Positions 22,538 to 33,309 of a DNA stretch of 64,000 nucleotides are shown here, one piece after another; the stretch's first letter is position 1, and every line of letters begins with the position of its first letter. Source of the DNA: Petaurus breviceps papuanus (Eukaryota > Chordata > Mammalia > Diprotodontia > Petauridae). The stretch spans positions 2,527,305 through 2,591,304 of the forward strand of contig JAMXIF010000031.1 in the NCBI GenBank assembly GCA_028583685.1. The letters are read 5' to 3'. The notes below the pieces were generated by a model, which saw only the letters and a list, made by a program, of their open reading frames with translations, had not been told where the DNA came from and did no database searches. The position numbers were made by a program, and so were the translations under genes.

Positions 22538-22960
22538 GAGAGCCAGAAAAAATAAGAAGAATTATATGAACTAATATAGAGTGCTATGAACAGAACCAGA
22601 AAAAAATACGACTTCAATATTATAAAGCAATTTTGAAAGATTTAAGGATCATAATAAATGTATCAACCAGTCACAACTCTAGAAGATTCATGTTGAAGCC
22701 ATTAGACTGTAAATTCCACCATAAAACTGTAAGCTCCTTGAGGGCAGAGACTGTATTTTCCCCCTTTCTTTGTATTCCCAGTGCTTAGCATAGTGCCTGG
22801 AACTTTAAAATGTTTATTTATTGATTGGTTGACTGATACTTCCCAACTTGTGGCAGAGAGGGCATAGACTACAAGTACAAAATGAAATACGTATGTTCAA
22901 AGATGGCCAAAATGTGAAAGTGTTTTTATTAAAGCTTCTTTGTTCTTGACTAACTCCTCT
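22538..22960 (+). repeat. LINE 3' end with an L2 tip inside
   Basis: 22538-22690 ('tatgaactaatatagagtgc', 'gaacagaaccagaaaaaaat', 'ccagtcacaactctagaag') resembles the marsupial L1 3' end seen at 49165. 22695-22835 is an L2 terminus ('ctccttgagggcagagact', 'agcatagtgcctggaact'). 22840-22960 may resume the first element. Confidence 0.55.
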
Positions 22961-23034
22961 TCCTCCAAAGGGGATATATAAATCAGCTCTCAGGTACTAT
23001 TTCCTATTGTTAAGGTATCTGTTGGTTTTGAATG

Positions 23035-23570
23035 ATCAGCGAATAATAATAACAATAATAATTCACAGAATAATAATAACAATAGGTAACAGTTTGCAAA
23101 GCACTTTACTAATATTATTTCATTTTCTCCTCGTAATAATCCTGGATACTATTATTATACCCATCTTTTTTTTTTTGGAGGGGGAAAGGCAAGACAAGGG
23201 GGGTTAAGTGACTTGCCCAAGGTCACACAGCTAGTAAGTGTGTCAAGTGTCTGAGGCTAGACTTGAACTCAGGTCTTCCTGACTCCAGGGCCAGTGCTCT
23301 ATTACCCATCATTCGAAAAAAAAAAACCTCAATTTATTTATTTTTAGTTTTCAACATTTATTTCCATAAGTTTTTAATTTTTCCCCCTTCCTCCTCCCTC
23401 CCTTCCCAAGATGGCCTGCAATCTTATATAGGCTTTACATATTATTATACCCATCTTGCAGATGAGAAGACTGGGACAGAGGTTAAAAGACTTGCCAAGG
23501 TCACAGTGTCTGAGATAGGATATGAACTGGGGTCTTCCTGATTCTTGGTCTATCATTCTATCTACTACCA
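23035..23570 (-). repeat. MIR-type SINE split by a 274-bp insertion
   Basis: Reverse MIR at 23080-23166 ('gtttgcaaagcactttacta') resumes at 23441 ('gcagatgagaagactggg', 'ggtcttcctgattcttgg'). The insertion at 23167-23440 is flanked by a perfect 16-bp duplication, attattatacccatct (23151-23166 and 23441-23456). Confidence 0.85.
23167..23440 (-). repeat. SINE plus L1 3' scrap inserted as one block
   Basis: The left part (to about 23307) is a reversed tRNA-headed SINE ('gttaagtgacttgcccaag', 'cttcctgactccagggcca'). The right part (about 23317-23440) is a reversed L1 3'UTR ('tagttttcaacatttattt', 'cccaagatggcctgcaatc'). One duplication encloses both, which suggests either a SINE landing in the L1 poly-A or a chimeric insertion. 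Confidence 0.75.
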
Positions 23571-23574
23571 AGAT

Positions 23575-24260
23575 TACAGGGTAGGTTCCCTAGATTCAAC
23601 CCTGCCTTCTAATTCTTTGACCTTTCTCTTTAATAATCTTATAATGTCCTTATTTCTCTAGGTACAAAACCATAAGATGCCCTGTGAATTTCTAGATCAC
23701 AAACCATTACAATACTTATTAAACATATTAATATGATACTTTAAATAGTGATAATATAAAATTTATATTTAGCAAATCAATAATTCTAAACTCATCATTA
23801 AACAGTCTATATGGTTATAAACAACAAAATAGAAGTCATATTCAATTGTAAAATGAATAAATGGCTTATAAAGGCATTATTTCTTAGAACATGCACAAAT
23901 ATTCCCTGCCTGGCTCCAGTCTACTGCATGGAAGCTTAGGGGAGCCTACTTCCAGTCATGAGAAGGGGCTTGTACTGTATAATAGAGTCCCCTCATTGAC
24001 TGCTGAGCTGGAAGAACAGATGACTCAGGACATACACATAAACAAGAAACTGGACTCTTAGAGTTCTCTTGTTCCAGCTGTGAAGGATGTGGACTATTTT
24101 GAGCTGGTCCTTTTAAGCTGGGATCTCCAGAGAGTCCAGAGAGTGAACTGCTCTGCCTCCCACTCAGTGTCCATGTGACTATGAGTGCTTCACCAAAGCT
24201 AACAGAAGAAAAGATTTCTAGTCTTTTTTCAGTAGTTTTTAGTAGTTTCTAGTAGTTTTT
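23575..24260. other. no gene seen, AT-rich
   Basis: Unassigned. 'agtagtttttagtagtttctagtagttttt' (about 24230-24260) is a short local triplication. Confidence 0.4.
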
Positions 24261-24261
24261 C

Positions 24262-25020
24262 AGGCAGCCATTCAACAAGCATTTTATTAAACATTTACCG
24301 TTCCAGAGACCATGGTAGGCAATGGAAATAGAAAAACAAAAAAGGCAAAAAACCAAACAAAAAAACCACTTCAGTTTGCCCTCAAGAATCTCACATTAAA
24401 TGGGGCAGATACGGCTATACCACCCTGAACATACCAGATCTCTTCTGATCTCAGAAGCTAAACAGGGTCGGGCATAGTTATTTGGAAGGGAGATAGCCTG
24501 GGAATACAGGATGCTGTAGATATATACAATGTAAATGAAAGACAATTTTACAAGAATCTAGCAGAATAGGGGTGGAGGAAAGGTCTCTTGCAGAATGTGG
24601 GATTTGATTTGAATGTTGAAGCAAGTCAGAGAAATTGGAGTTGGAGGTGAGGAGGAAGGCAGATAGCACAAATGCACCGAGCTGGGAGATTTGAGTGTCT
24701 TGTGTACAGAATAGTAAAAAGACTAATGTAGCTAGATTGTAGAATGAGCAGAGGGGAATCCAATGTGAAAAAAGACTGGAGAAGTCAGAAGGAGCCAGAT
24801 TGTGAAGGGCTTTAAGTGGGAACCAGAGTCACTGGAGTTTATTGTGGTGGTAAGACTTGTGCTAGAGAAAGAACATCTCAGCAACTGAATGGAGGATGGA
24901 TTGGAGTGAGGAAAGACTTGAGACAGGGAGACCAATCAGAAGGCTATTTCAATAGTCCAAGTGAGAAGTGATGAGGGCACATATAGGGATGTCGGTTGTG
25001 GAAATGACATATGTTTGATA
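24262..25020 (+). repeat. repeat family X, interrupted by a 5S pseudogene
   Basis: The left half (24262-24409) carries 'ttcaacaagcattttatta' and 'ctcaagaatctcacattaa'. The right half from 24520 carries 'aaggtctcttgcagaatgtg', 'gaagggctttaagtggga' and 'ggctatttcaatagtccaag'. The order matches the copy at 21905. Confidence 0.75.
24410..24519 (+). pseudogene. 5S rRNA pseudogene
   Basis: Clearly 5S rRNA: 'taccaccctgaacataccag', 'tctcttctgatctcagaag', 'ctaaacagggtcgggcat', 'gggagatagcctgggaata' and 'aggatgctgtag'. It spans essentially the whole gene but is about 110 bases instead of about 120, with substitutions through the internal promoter (AGCTAAACAGGG in the A-box region) and a loss around the TTAGTAC region. 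There is no T-run terminator directly after it. Flanking AGAT on both sides may be a short target duplication, so it is probably a retroposed copy, not an active gene. Confidence 0.93.
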
Positions 25021-25684
25021 TGTTGTGGAGGTAAAAACAGAAGCTGTTGGTTACCCTTTTCCACACCTGTCCCCTTCGTTTGTGTATTGTACTATTAAGA
25101 GTACCATTGCACTCTTAAGTTTGAGTCAACTTTTCCTTTGTACCTGTTTGTTTTTTTGTGAAAGAATACACACTCCAAGACTTTATGGAGGCAAGGTTTG
25201 TCTTGTATAAATTATTCTTGCTATGCAATCTTAGTAAACACCTTCACTAAAAGCTTAGTCTACTGGCTAATTAAAATTGGAACCATTCCAGTGAGTGCTC
25301 TGGAGCTAAGTGTTAAAATACAGTCCCACAGGGTTATTCCCAGAACTCTGAGAGTAACCAGTCATCTATTTGGGTGGAAACACACTTCTATCATTCAGTT
25401 CACTCAAGATACCAATTAAAGTTTCTCAAGAATCTTCTTCATATTTCTCCTCAAGAGTTAAATTTGGTCTGTCAAGAAATGTTATTTTAGGCTGGTCTTT
25501 TACTTTTTTTTATAATTCTCTTTTCAGTCTTCCCAAAAAGCACTGGAAATGCCAGTCTTTCACAGACTATTCATAGTACATAGCAGGCGCTAAGATGTCC
25601 AGGGCTTTTCTCCACTTCTCACTAAGATTTTATCTTGTCACATAGAGGGCTGCATACAAGGGGCTGACAACAGAAACCACCTAC
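25021..25684. other. no gene or repeat recognised
   Basis: Unassigned. Contains a small inverted repeat, TTAAGAGT ... ACTCTTAA, at about 25096-25119, too short to interpret. Confidence 0.35.
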
Positions 25685-25918
25685 TCTTCTATCAGGTGTG
25701 GCGGGCACCCAGTATCATCAACTCTTAGGTTTAGTAGACAATTGGAGGATTTTGTTGATTATCTCCAATTTATATTGTATATTTCTTGCTTACGTGTTTT
25801 CTTCCCCAATAAACAGTGAGTTCCTTGAGAGCAGAGACTGTTTTTTGCCTTTCTTTGCATCCCAGCACTTAGCAGAGTGCCTGGGACATAGACAGCAATT
25901 AATGAACACTGACTATTC
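25685..25918 (+). repeat. L2 LINE 3' end
   Basis: Contains 'ttccttgagagcagagactg', 'cagcacttagcagagtgcc' and 'tgggacatagacagcaatta', the canonical L2 terminus. Confidence 0.85.
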
Positions 25919-26955
25919 CCCATAGTTTCCTTGTGGTCAACCAGAATGGAAGATGTGAATGCTCTGATTAGAGGTAGGGGCGAGGGGCAAGGACACTCAT
26001 TTAAAACAGAATTCTCTGGATAATATTTTTTTCTTAAAATAATTTAAGACAGTCTAACAAGAAGTTTCTCCTCACCTCTTTTCTTTCTGTTTTTTTCCAT
26101 ATATTTCTCATAGATCAAAGTTTAACTCACACACTGTCCTTGTCTCCATATGGAAAAGCACCTCATAAAATAGCAGTTATAATTGTAACTTCAAACTCAC
26201 AACCAAACTGCCTGTTGCCCAACACTCCATTTGGCTCTTAAAGAGACAGTAAAAGTATCTAAAGGCTCTGTGGGAGAGTCTAAAGAAATAGTTATGTATC
26301 TCTTCCAAGGAAGGGAGGGTTGTGGGGCAGAATGGAGAAGAAAGGAATAGTGATGCAGAAAGAAAAGAGTGTCAATGAAATGTTATGATGGGGAGGAAAC
26401 AATGAGGACCCAGTCCTTAGAGCAATAAACCTTTTCTTGTTGACAGTCCACAAGGAGGTTTGATAAGCCTGCTTCTGGAAATGAGTGATGGGGGCCCTTT
26501 GCCTCTATGCTACAGAGGACAAACAGGTATCCCTGGACTGTTTCCTGTCAGATTGCTGCTTGGTGATTAAAAGCCGTTTAATTGGATGCTAAAGTGGAAC
26601 TGAGTGTGCCTAAAAAAAGGTTCAGATGCATGAACTCTGCCTCTCTCTTCCCCGATAAGAAGCCAAGGGAAAACAGCTGTAGGCTGGGAAGGGGGAGGAA
26701 TCAAGCCCTCTCTACCACCCAGCTGCCATCTGTCCATGAACCCTTAGTGCTTCTACTATTTCTATTTCTGTTGTGTTTATTCTCTCTTGATCTTAAGTGA
26801 ATGAATACCAGAGATGAAACAAACCTAGTTGTGATTTTGAATTTTGAAGGGTTAAAGAGCCGTCAAAAGTCCACCTGGCAGCTGGAAAGGTATCAGGATT
26901 ACCGGATTCCAGTGATGAGTGAGCCATAAGGAACAATCTGCTTGATCCAAACCAG
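25919..26955. other. no repeat recognised; possibly single-copy non-coding
   Basis: About 1 kb without repeat signatures. 26540-26600 includes 'ggtgattaaaagccgttta' and 'attggatgc', AT-rich homeodomain-like words in otherwise mixed sequence. No exon is convincing. Confidence 0.3.
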
Positions 26956-26957
26956 CA

Positions 26958-27102
26958 ATGAATCAGCCTGGAAGCCACATTCTTTGAGGGGTCAATGCAT
27001 TTGTCTAGGGTCATACAGTATGTATCAGAGGTGGACCTTGAACTTGAATCTTCCCTGACTCTAAAGTTAGCTATCTATCCACTAGGCCATGCTGCCTCTC
27101 CT
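26958..27102 (-). repeat. MIR
   Basis: The plus strand reads 'tctagggtcatacagtatg' and 'tatctatccactaggccatg'. Confidence 0.7.
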
Positions 27103-27740
27103 GGCCTATTAATGCCTGGTATATTCAAAAGATACTGAGGATGTGCCTACATTAGATTTGAGAAGCTGCAAACAGCTCAAGCTCTCTGAATGTTCAACAC
27201 TGAACATTATAAAATCTCACAGACACTTCTTTGCCTGGACTATCTTAAAGTAGTCTATAGTCTGAACAGGGTCAATTTCCTGGCTTGTGGTTAAGTACTC
27301 AGCTTCATTTCCCAGAACCAAACTAAAACTCATCCCAAGGGTAGTGGTAAGGTAGAAGCAAATGTCTCCTTGTATCCCTTTTTGAGTGAGTTAGTGTTCC
27401 CCCTTTTGGTTCATATGCTATTAATAAGCCCTGAAATTATGTTAGGGGTGGGTATGACTGTGTTTCTGTTCCTGGAGATTAAGAACTGGACTAATACTCA
27501 GAGTCAGTGTGTTTACTTTTGTCCATTTTCAGAATCAATAGTTTGTTTAAATTGGTCAGGTATGAGCGGCTGTAATTGCATGCAACATCATCTCACCTTT
27601 ATCCTTCCTTCTGATTTGGTGATAATTTTGACATTTGATTTAACTTATTGACAGTTTGACTTCACCCAGACATGATTCAGAAAAGATTCCCACATCAGAA
27701 ATAAATCATTTTGCTCTCTATTACAGTATAGTCCATCCTG
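27103..27740. other. no gene or repeat recognised
   Basis: Unassigned sequence up to the L1/HAL1 start at 27741. Confidence 0.4.
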
Positions 27741-28161
27741 ACTTCTGGCCAGGATGGCTGCTGGAATAGGAGGCAGACCTCCCAGAATCTACATATTTAC
27801 TCTAGCAAAACCCTGAAGTTTTCACCAGACCACATAACGATCAAGAAATCCAATGAGAAACTACAGTAACTTACTTCTTCCACCCCAGAACTGCACAAAA
27901 AGCCAGCTGCAGGCAATATGACTGCCAACAAACCCATCTGGGAGGTCCCTGAACAACCAGAGATTGGCCAGGGATAAGTGTAGCCTGTGAGGTCCTGAGT
28001 TCAGAGGTAGCAAGAGTGAAGGACTTCTCTAAGAAAGCCTCAGGGTGGGCAGAAAACTTGAACCTTGGAAACCTCAAAAAGTGACAGAGGGCAGCAGGCA
28101 ATAAGTAATGACCAGAAGGGTGCCATGGTGTTCAAACTAGCATTGTCTAGGTCCAAGGGCT

Positions 28162-29379
28162 TGTAATGTAATGCCAAGCAAAGGCAACTTCCCAAGGTTC
28201 AAAATACCAGCATAGGTGCTCTCCATTTTACTCAGTGACAAACCAAGAACAGAGAAGATCAAAACATGACATCATGCAAAATACAGCATTTACTAAGTGT
28301 GATTAAATAATCTCCAAGTACTACCCCACCCCAGGACCTTCCATTCATTCAATCAATTACAAAGTCCCTGTTCTAAATACTACTCCACCCCTAGGCTGTA
28401 CCTTCATTTGGTCCATCACAAAACCCCTCTTCTCAAATGGAGATTAGTTTCCAAACATAAGTAAAGTACAATTCATTTGTTCAACCATAGAACACAAAAA
28501 GGTCAAAAGTTCCCCACCCCTGGATCACAATTGAATCTACCCCAGATTTACATCAAGTTTAAGCACAGCACTTAATACCCAAATGGAGGTCTTTTCTTCA
28601 TCTTGACAGGAGGCAAGTTCTCAGCAATCTTAGTTCCTGGGGAGACAAGGCTTAGCAAGGCCACAAGATACATTGCCAGTCCCTTCATTAATTCATTCTC
28701 TGTCTGTAGAACAGTCCTAGAACCCCTGAAAACATTAGCAAAACCCTCTCCCAGGATTTCTGTAAACATACAACAAGAAAATCCTTCTTCAGGGCTTCTG
28801 AACCAACAGAAAGGTTCCCAGACCCCTGCAACAACAGCACTGTCCTTCACCAGTGGACAGTATTCACTCTGTCTGCAGGACAGTCTCCAGACCCCTGCAA
28901 CAACAGCACTGTCCTTCACCAGTGGACAGTATTCACTCTCTGTCTGCAGGACAGTCTCAGGAGCTCTTAGCCAACAGCCAGGTTCCAGGACTTCTTCAAC
29001 AAAAGGACTGTCTTTCACCAGTGGACAAATCTGGCAAAACAACATCAAAACAGACAAAGTACCAGCAAAACAGCCATGTCTCCTCAGTCCTTGGCAGCTC
29101 CGGGGGCAGGTCTCAAAAGTCCAGGGCGATTCAAAGAGGCCCTCCGCAATCCTCTCAGTCTCTCTCTCTGCCTCCACAAGGGTGCTGCTTCCAAAAAAAG
29201 TTCTTCTGCCTCTCTCTTGTCTCTCCAAATCTACGTCACCAGCTCCTCCCAGTTCGTGTCTCTCTTTTCAAGTCAACAAGTCCACCCCACAGGTGGGATT
29301 CACAAGCTCTGGGTTTTAACACAATCAATTTGAAAACCAAGCCAATACAGGGGAATCTTTATATTCCATTACTATCACA
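28162..29379. mobile_element. 1.2-kb solo LTR of an endogenous retrovirus (fossil)
   Basis: Starts TGTAATGTAATGCC and ends CCATTACTATCACA, with the perfect 5-bp duplication GGGCT at 28157-28161 and 29380-29384. Removing it restores the LINE 5'UTR. It holds a 69-bp tandem duplication and a long open frame on the minus strand. Its ends resemble family A at only a few bases, and I would not merge them. No internal retroviral region is present. Orientation is unclear. It is younger than the LINE it interrupts. Confidence 0.85.
28821..28959. repeat. 69-bp tandem duplication within the LTR
   Basis: Two nearly identical units start at 28821 and 28890 (first words gacccctgcaacaacag), differing by a 2-base insertion. 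More decayed versions of the same unit seem to flank them (near 28690-28740 and 28960-29035). Direct repeats of this size are typical of LTR enhancers. Confidence 0.9.
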
Positions 29380-30890
29380 GGGCTCTGAAGTCACTCCTGC
29401 TCTGTTATGAGATGACAAAGTTCTAAACATCTAGCACTCAACACTGAACATCCAATCTCAAAGGTACATGGAAGGCCTAACTCTAGGATGTAAAAGTATG
29501 TACAAAAAACACAGGGCAAGACCACGCAGGACCAACCACCCTCTCAAAAGTGAAGAAGGCGAGGAAGCTGGACCTGGCACAAAACCCTAATTCAGAAACT
29601 AAAGCTGAGAGAGGAGTAAATTTTGAAAAGAAAAACACTGAAAAGTACAATAAATGACTACAAGTCAAGAGATCTCCTCAAAGAAAGAGCAAATAACTTT
29701 GTAACAACTGAAAGCAGAAACTCAAAGGAAAAATGGATTTTTAAATATCTAGATGAAATGAAGTAAGAAATAAAAAATAAATAAAAGCTCTAGAAGAAAG
29801 AATTAAAAGGAGAATAAGTAGCTTGGAGGATAAAGCAGACTCTTACCCAAGAAACTGATCCCCAAAAAACTAAAAAAAGACCAAAAAGAAATGAGTGCCT
29901 CCATTATACAATATTCCATTAGAAAATAATCAAAAGACTAAAAAAACAGAAGAAAATATAAGATAGCTGGTATTTTTTAAAAAACTGACTTGGAAAACAT
30001 ACCAAGGAGAAATCATTTAAGAATCACTAGACTTCCTGAAAACCATAATTTTTTTTTAATGACTGTACACTATAGAGTACTTCGAGAAATTCTAAATGAA
30101 AAGTACTTGAAGCTATTAGTACTAGAGGTCAAAGTAAAAGTAGAAAGAATTCACCATTTACCTCCTAAAAGAAACAGTTCCAGGAATATCCAAAATCCAG
30201 AGCTCCCAGGCCAAAGAACAAAATACTGCAGGTATCCAGCAAGAACTAATTCAAGTACCAAGGAATTAAGTACCAAGTCAGGATTGTACAAGACCTGGTA
30301 GCTTCCACATAAACCAGAGGAGATCTTGGAATATATACTCTAAAGGCAAAGGATATAGGCTTACAAGTAAGAATAACTTACTCTACAAAGTCACATATAA
30401 TCTCACAGGGGGAAAAAAATCAACCTTTAATAAAAAAAAGGACTTTCAAGTATTTTTGAGGACAAGATCAGAACTGAGCAGGAATTTTGAAATACAAACA
30501 CAAGAGTCCAGGAAAACTTATGAAGATAAACTTATTTAAACAAGTAGAAGGAGCTGTATGACACTGTGCTAACATTTGAATAGAGAAAAAAAGGATCTCT
30601 TCAGAACCATAATGTTTTCAGTGGTTACTGACAGAATTAAATAACATAAAAAGAGTTCCTGAAAATGAATTGGTTTTGTTCTTTGCATTTCAAGAAGGGA
30701 AAGAGGAGAGTGTAAAAGGAAGAATATGCTGGTGTAGAAAAGAGGAAGATGGGGATGGAACTTGATATTTCTCATAAGTAAAATATGTGAGAAGATTATA
30801 CAAATGTAGAAGGCCCATCAAAGGACTAAAGCAAAAATTCAACATTGAATTGAAAATTATTCAAAATTAAGGTTATATCAATGAGTTTTA

Positions 30891-33305
30891 TTATATAACA
30901 ATAGAAAAGGTAGATTTCTGAATTTATTTTTCTTCCTCCAAAACTGTTGTGTGATTAATAATTAGTCATATAACAAAGTACAGAGAGGTTATAAATTATT
31001 CCAACTTTCTATAGAGATTTCCCAATTCAAAACCCTATAGCAATGGTTTGCTGGTACTTTGTCTGTTTTGATGTTGTTTTGCCAGATTTGTCCACTGGTG
31101 AATACATTACCTTTCTTTCCTAATTTCCTAAGTTAATAAAGTGGAGTTTCTTCAGGGTCATTTCATGCCTATGAGAAGCCAAGGAACATTGGAAGTTTCC
31201 ATAGAGTAGAAACAGAATTTTGAGACACTGGAAAAGAAAACTACCCCTAGCCTTTGTAGGGTAGAAGGAAGACAGGGAAATGATGAGAACTGCATATGGA
31301 TTCAGAGATCTGGAATTCCCTTTTCTTTCTCTTGCCCTTGGGTGAGACTTCCCGGATGCCTTGCAGGGTACAGAGAATAGTCAGTCAACCCAAATGAACT
31401 GAGCTCTTGAAATTTAGAAATCTCTGTTTGCCACATGGAAAACTGGGGTGCTCAGCAGCTGTGACTGAAGCCAGGCTTGCTGAATGCCTTGAATATTAGC
31501 AGCAACTGATTTGAGGATTAGGACTGCCAGATTGTGGTGACTGCAAAGTGCTATATCTTAGACTACTAGTGATTTGGACCAAAGAATAAGGAGCCAAGGG
31601 CATTACTAGCTCTCCTCAAATCCATGGAACTCAAATCACTGGCAGATGTCATCACAATCAAGTTTAATCCGAAGTGTTAGGGACTGGCAATTATTGAAAG
31701 TCCCATTGGCTATTGAAAAGGAAGGGAAGTCACCTCTCTCCCATTATACTTCTCTGGTTTTCTCATTTATATAACTGCTAATCCCAAAGGGAATGAATGG
31801 GTCTGAGACACGACCCTTTCCTTAATCTATGACCCACAGAAATAGGTGGTTTGGGACTAATTCCCCAAACACATCAAATATTTAGAAGATTAAAAGGGAG
31901 GAATTTTAGGAGACCAGAGGAAGAGGGTTTAATATTGAAGTTCTTCCTTTCATTTTCCTTATTTTCAATAAACAATAAACTATGTGGCTATATAGTATGT
32001 TGAGTACCTGTGTCCTGAGACTGTGGAGGGTTATTTTGGCTGAGAGATTTTAGAAGTGGGGTAGGATCTGGTCATAGGTCATACATTAAAAAAAGTATTT
32101 TGTGCAACATTTTATGTAATCCACTAGCTTTATTTTTGTGCTATGTTTCATATTATATACAAATTTAAATTCAGAACCATAACAGGCCAGCATCTTGATG
32201 CTGCAGGGCTTGATATTGGGACAGAGAGGTAGTTACTCTATGGTTAAGTATTTCAAGTTGAGCACACTTTGGTGGTGAGTTGGAATACATCAGGCTGTAC
32301 CATGAATGTGACAGAGATGGAATCAGGTGAGTGGCTCAAGGAGAGTGCTACCTGATGGACAACTAAGATATTTTACTCCCTTGCTGGATAATTAATATAG
32401 TGGCATGCTGCTTTTGCAAAAGATGTTTTTTTAAAAGGCAGCATATGAACTGATTTAGATTGTTTCTACTATTTCAATGTCCAAAGAGGTCATCATATGA
32501 CCTATCCTTGGGTCTTTACCTCAGCTTTTTTCTTTTATCTTAGGTGAAAGAGATTGGAGATGACTACAGCATTGTGGACTTCAAAAAGTTCAGGGACTGA
32601 ACCCATGCCATGTTTTTCATCTCTCACATCCAGCCTTGAGGTTCCAAGGAGCTGGAAGCAACTTTTAGGACCCAGTCTAGCTGTAGCTAAGAAAAAAGTT
32701 CATTCAAGAGCAAAGCGACATTTGGATGTAAACTTGGTGGGACCAATGCTATGTAGAAACTATTAAATCTGAGTCTATTCTCCCCAGAGACCAAGGTGTT
32801 ATAGAGGACTGAGTGTCCCACAGAATACATGTATGTGAGTGGGGGGAGGGAAGGAGAATGAGTGTACTTTTGGTCTTGGTATATCTTGAAAACAAGCTTC
32901 TTTCTGTAAAAGTTAATTAATGTTAATTGGTAAATTAAAATAAAAGATAAAAAATAAAACTGGGGTACTAATTATTGTGGCCAACCATGAGAGGTGGCCA
33001 ACAATTTTCAGAGAGTGAGGCTAGAATACTAACTACATATAATTACAGCATTATAAAGACAGTCTCTAGGACTGCAGGTTCAGAAAGTCAAAGGGCATGA
33101 TTGAGGTATCTTCCCCACATGTCTGTGACTCTAGGAAGATCTCCCATCTGCCATTGAAAAGTTTATGTTTGTCTCTCACGACTGTCTCTTCTGAAGTCCT
33201 CTGAAGTGTCGGTGTTGCTCTGAGTTCTCTCAGTCAATCAAGGGTCATATCTCCCTTTGCATATGTAGCAGACAGTTTTACAGAGCTATCACTTAAGAAA
33301 ATTTC
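30891..33305. other. 2.4 kb with no gene; contains a 56-bp inverted copy of the LTR
   Basis: No repeat family recognised except a 56-base perfect match at 31047-31102 to the reverse complement of 29014-29069. 'acatttattaagt'-type repeat words are absent. An open frame of 70 codons at 32554-32766 has no recognisable product. Confidence 0.4.
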
Positions 33306-33309
33306 CTTG

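Larger units (their letters stand above)
27741..30890 (+). mobile_element. old L1/HAL1-type LINE, 5'UTR and ORF1 only, LTR inserted
   Basis: Begins 'acttctggccaggatggctg', the typical first bases of a marsupial L1 5'UTR. Its 5'UTR runs to 28161 and resumes at 29385 after an inserted LTR. ORF1 relics lie at about 29650-30540: readable phrases include NHLRITRLPEN and VKVERIHHLPPKRNSS, matching the RRM and linker, then an FQVFLRTRSEL-like C-terminal stretch. The frame is broken in several places. I see no ORF2 before the sequence becomes unassigned at about 30890, so it is either a half-LINE or a 3'-deleted L1. The exact 3' end and its duplication were not found. Confidence 0.75.

Noticed and set aside
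24410-24519. Functional 5S rRNA gene
   Set aside because: Shorter than 5S, changed in the internal promoter and lacking a T-run terminator.
28603-29410. Plus-strand frames of 185 and 238 codons
   Set aside because: They lie within the LTR and overlap the minus-strand frame. Ser/Gln/Thr-rich reading of repeats, not a host gene.
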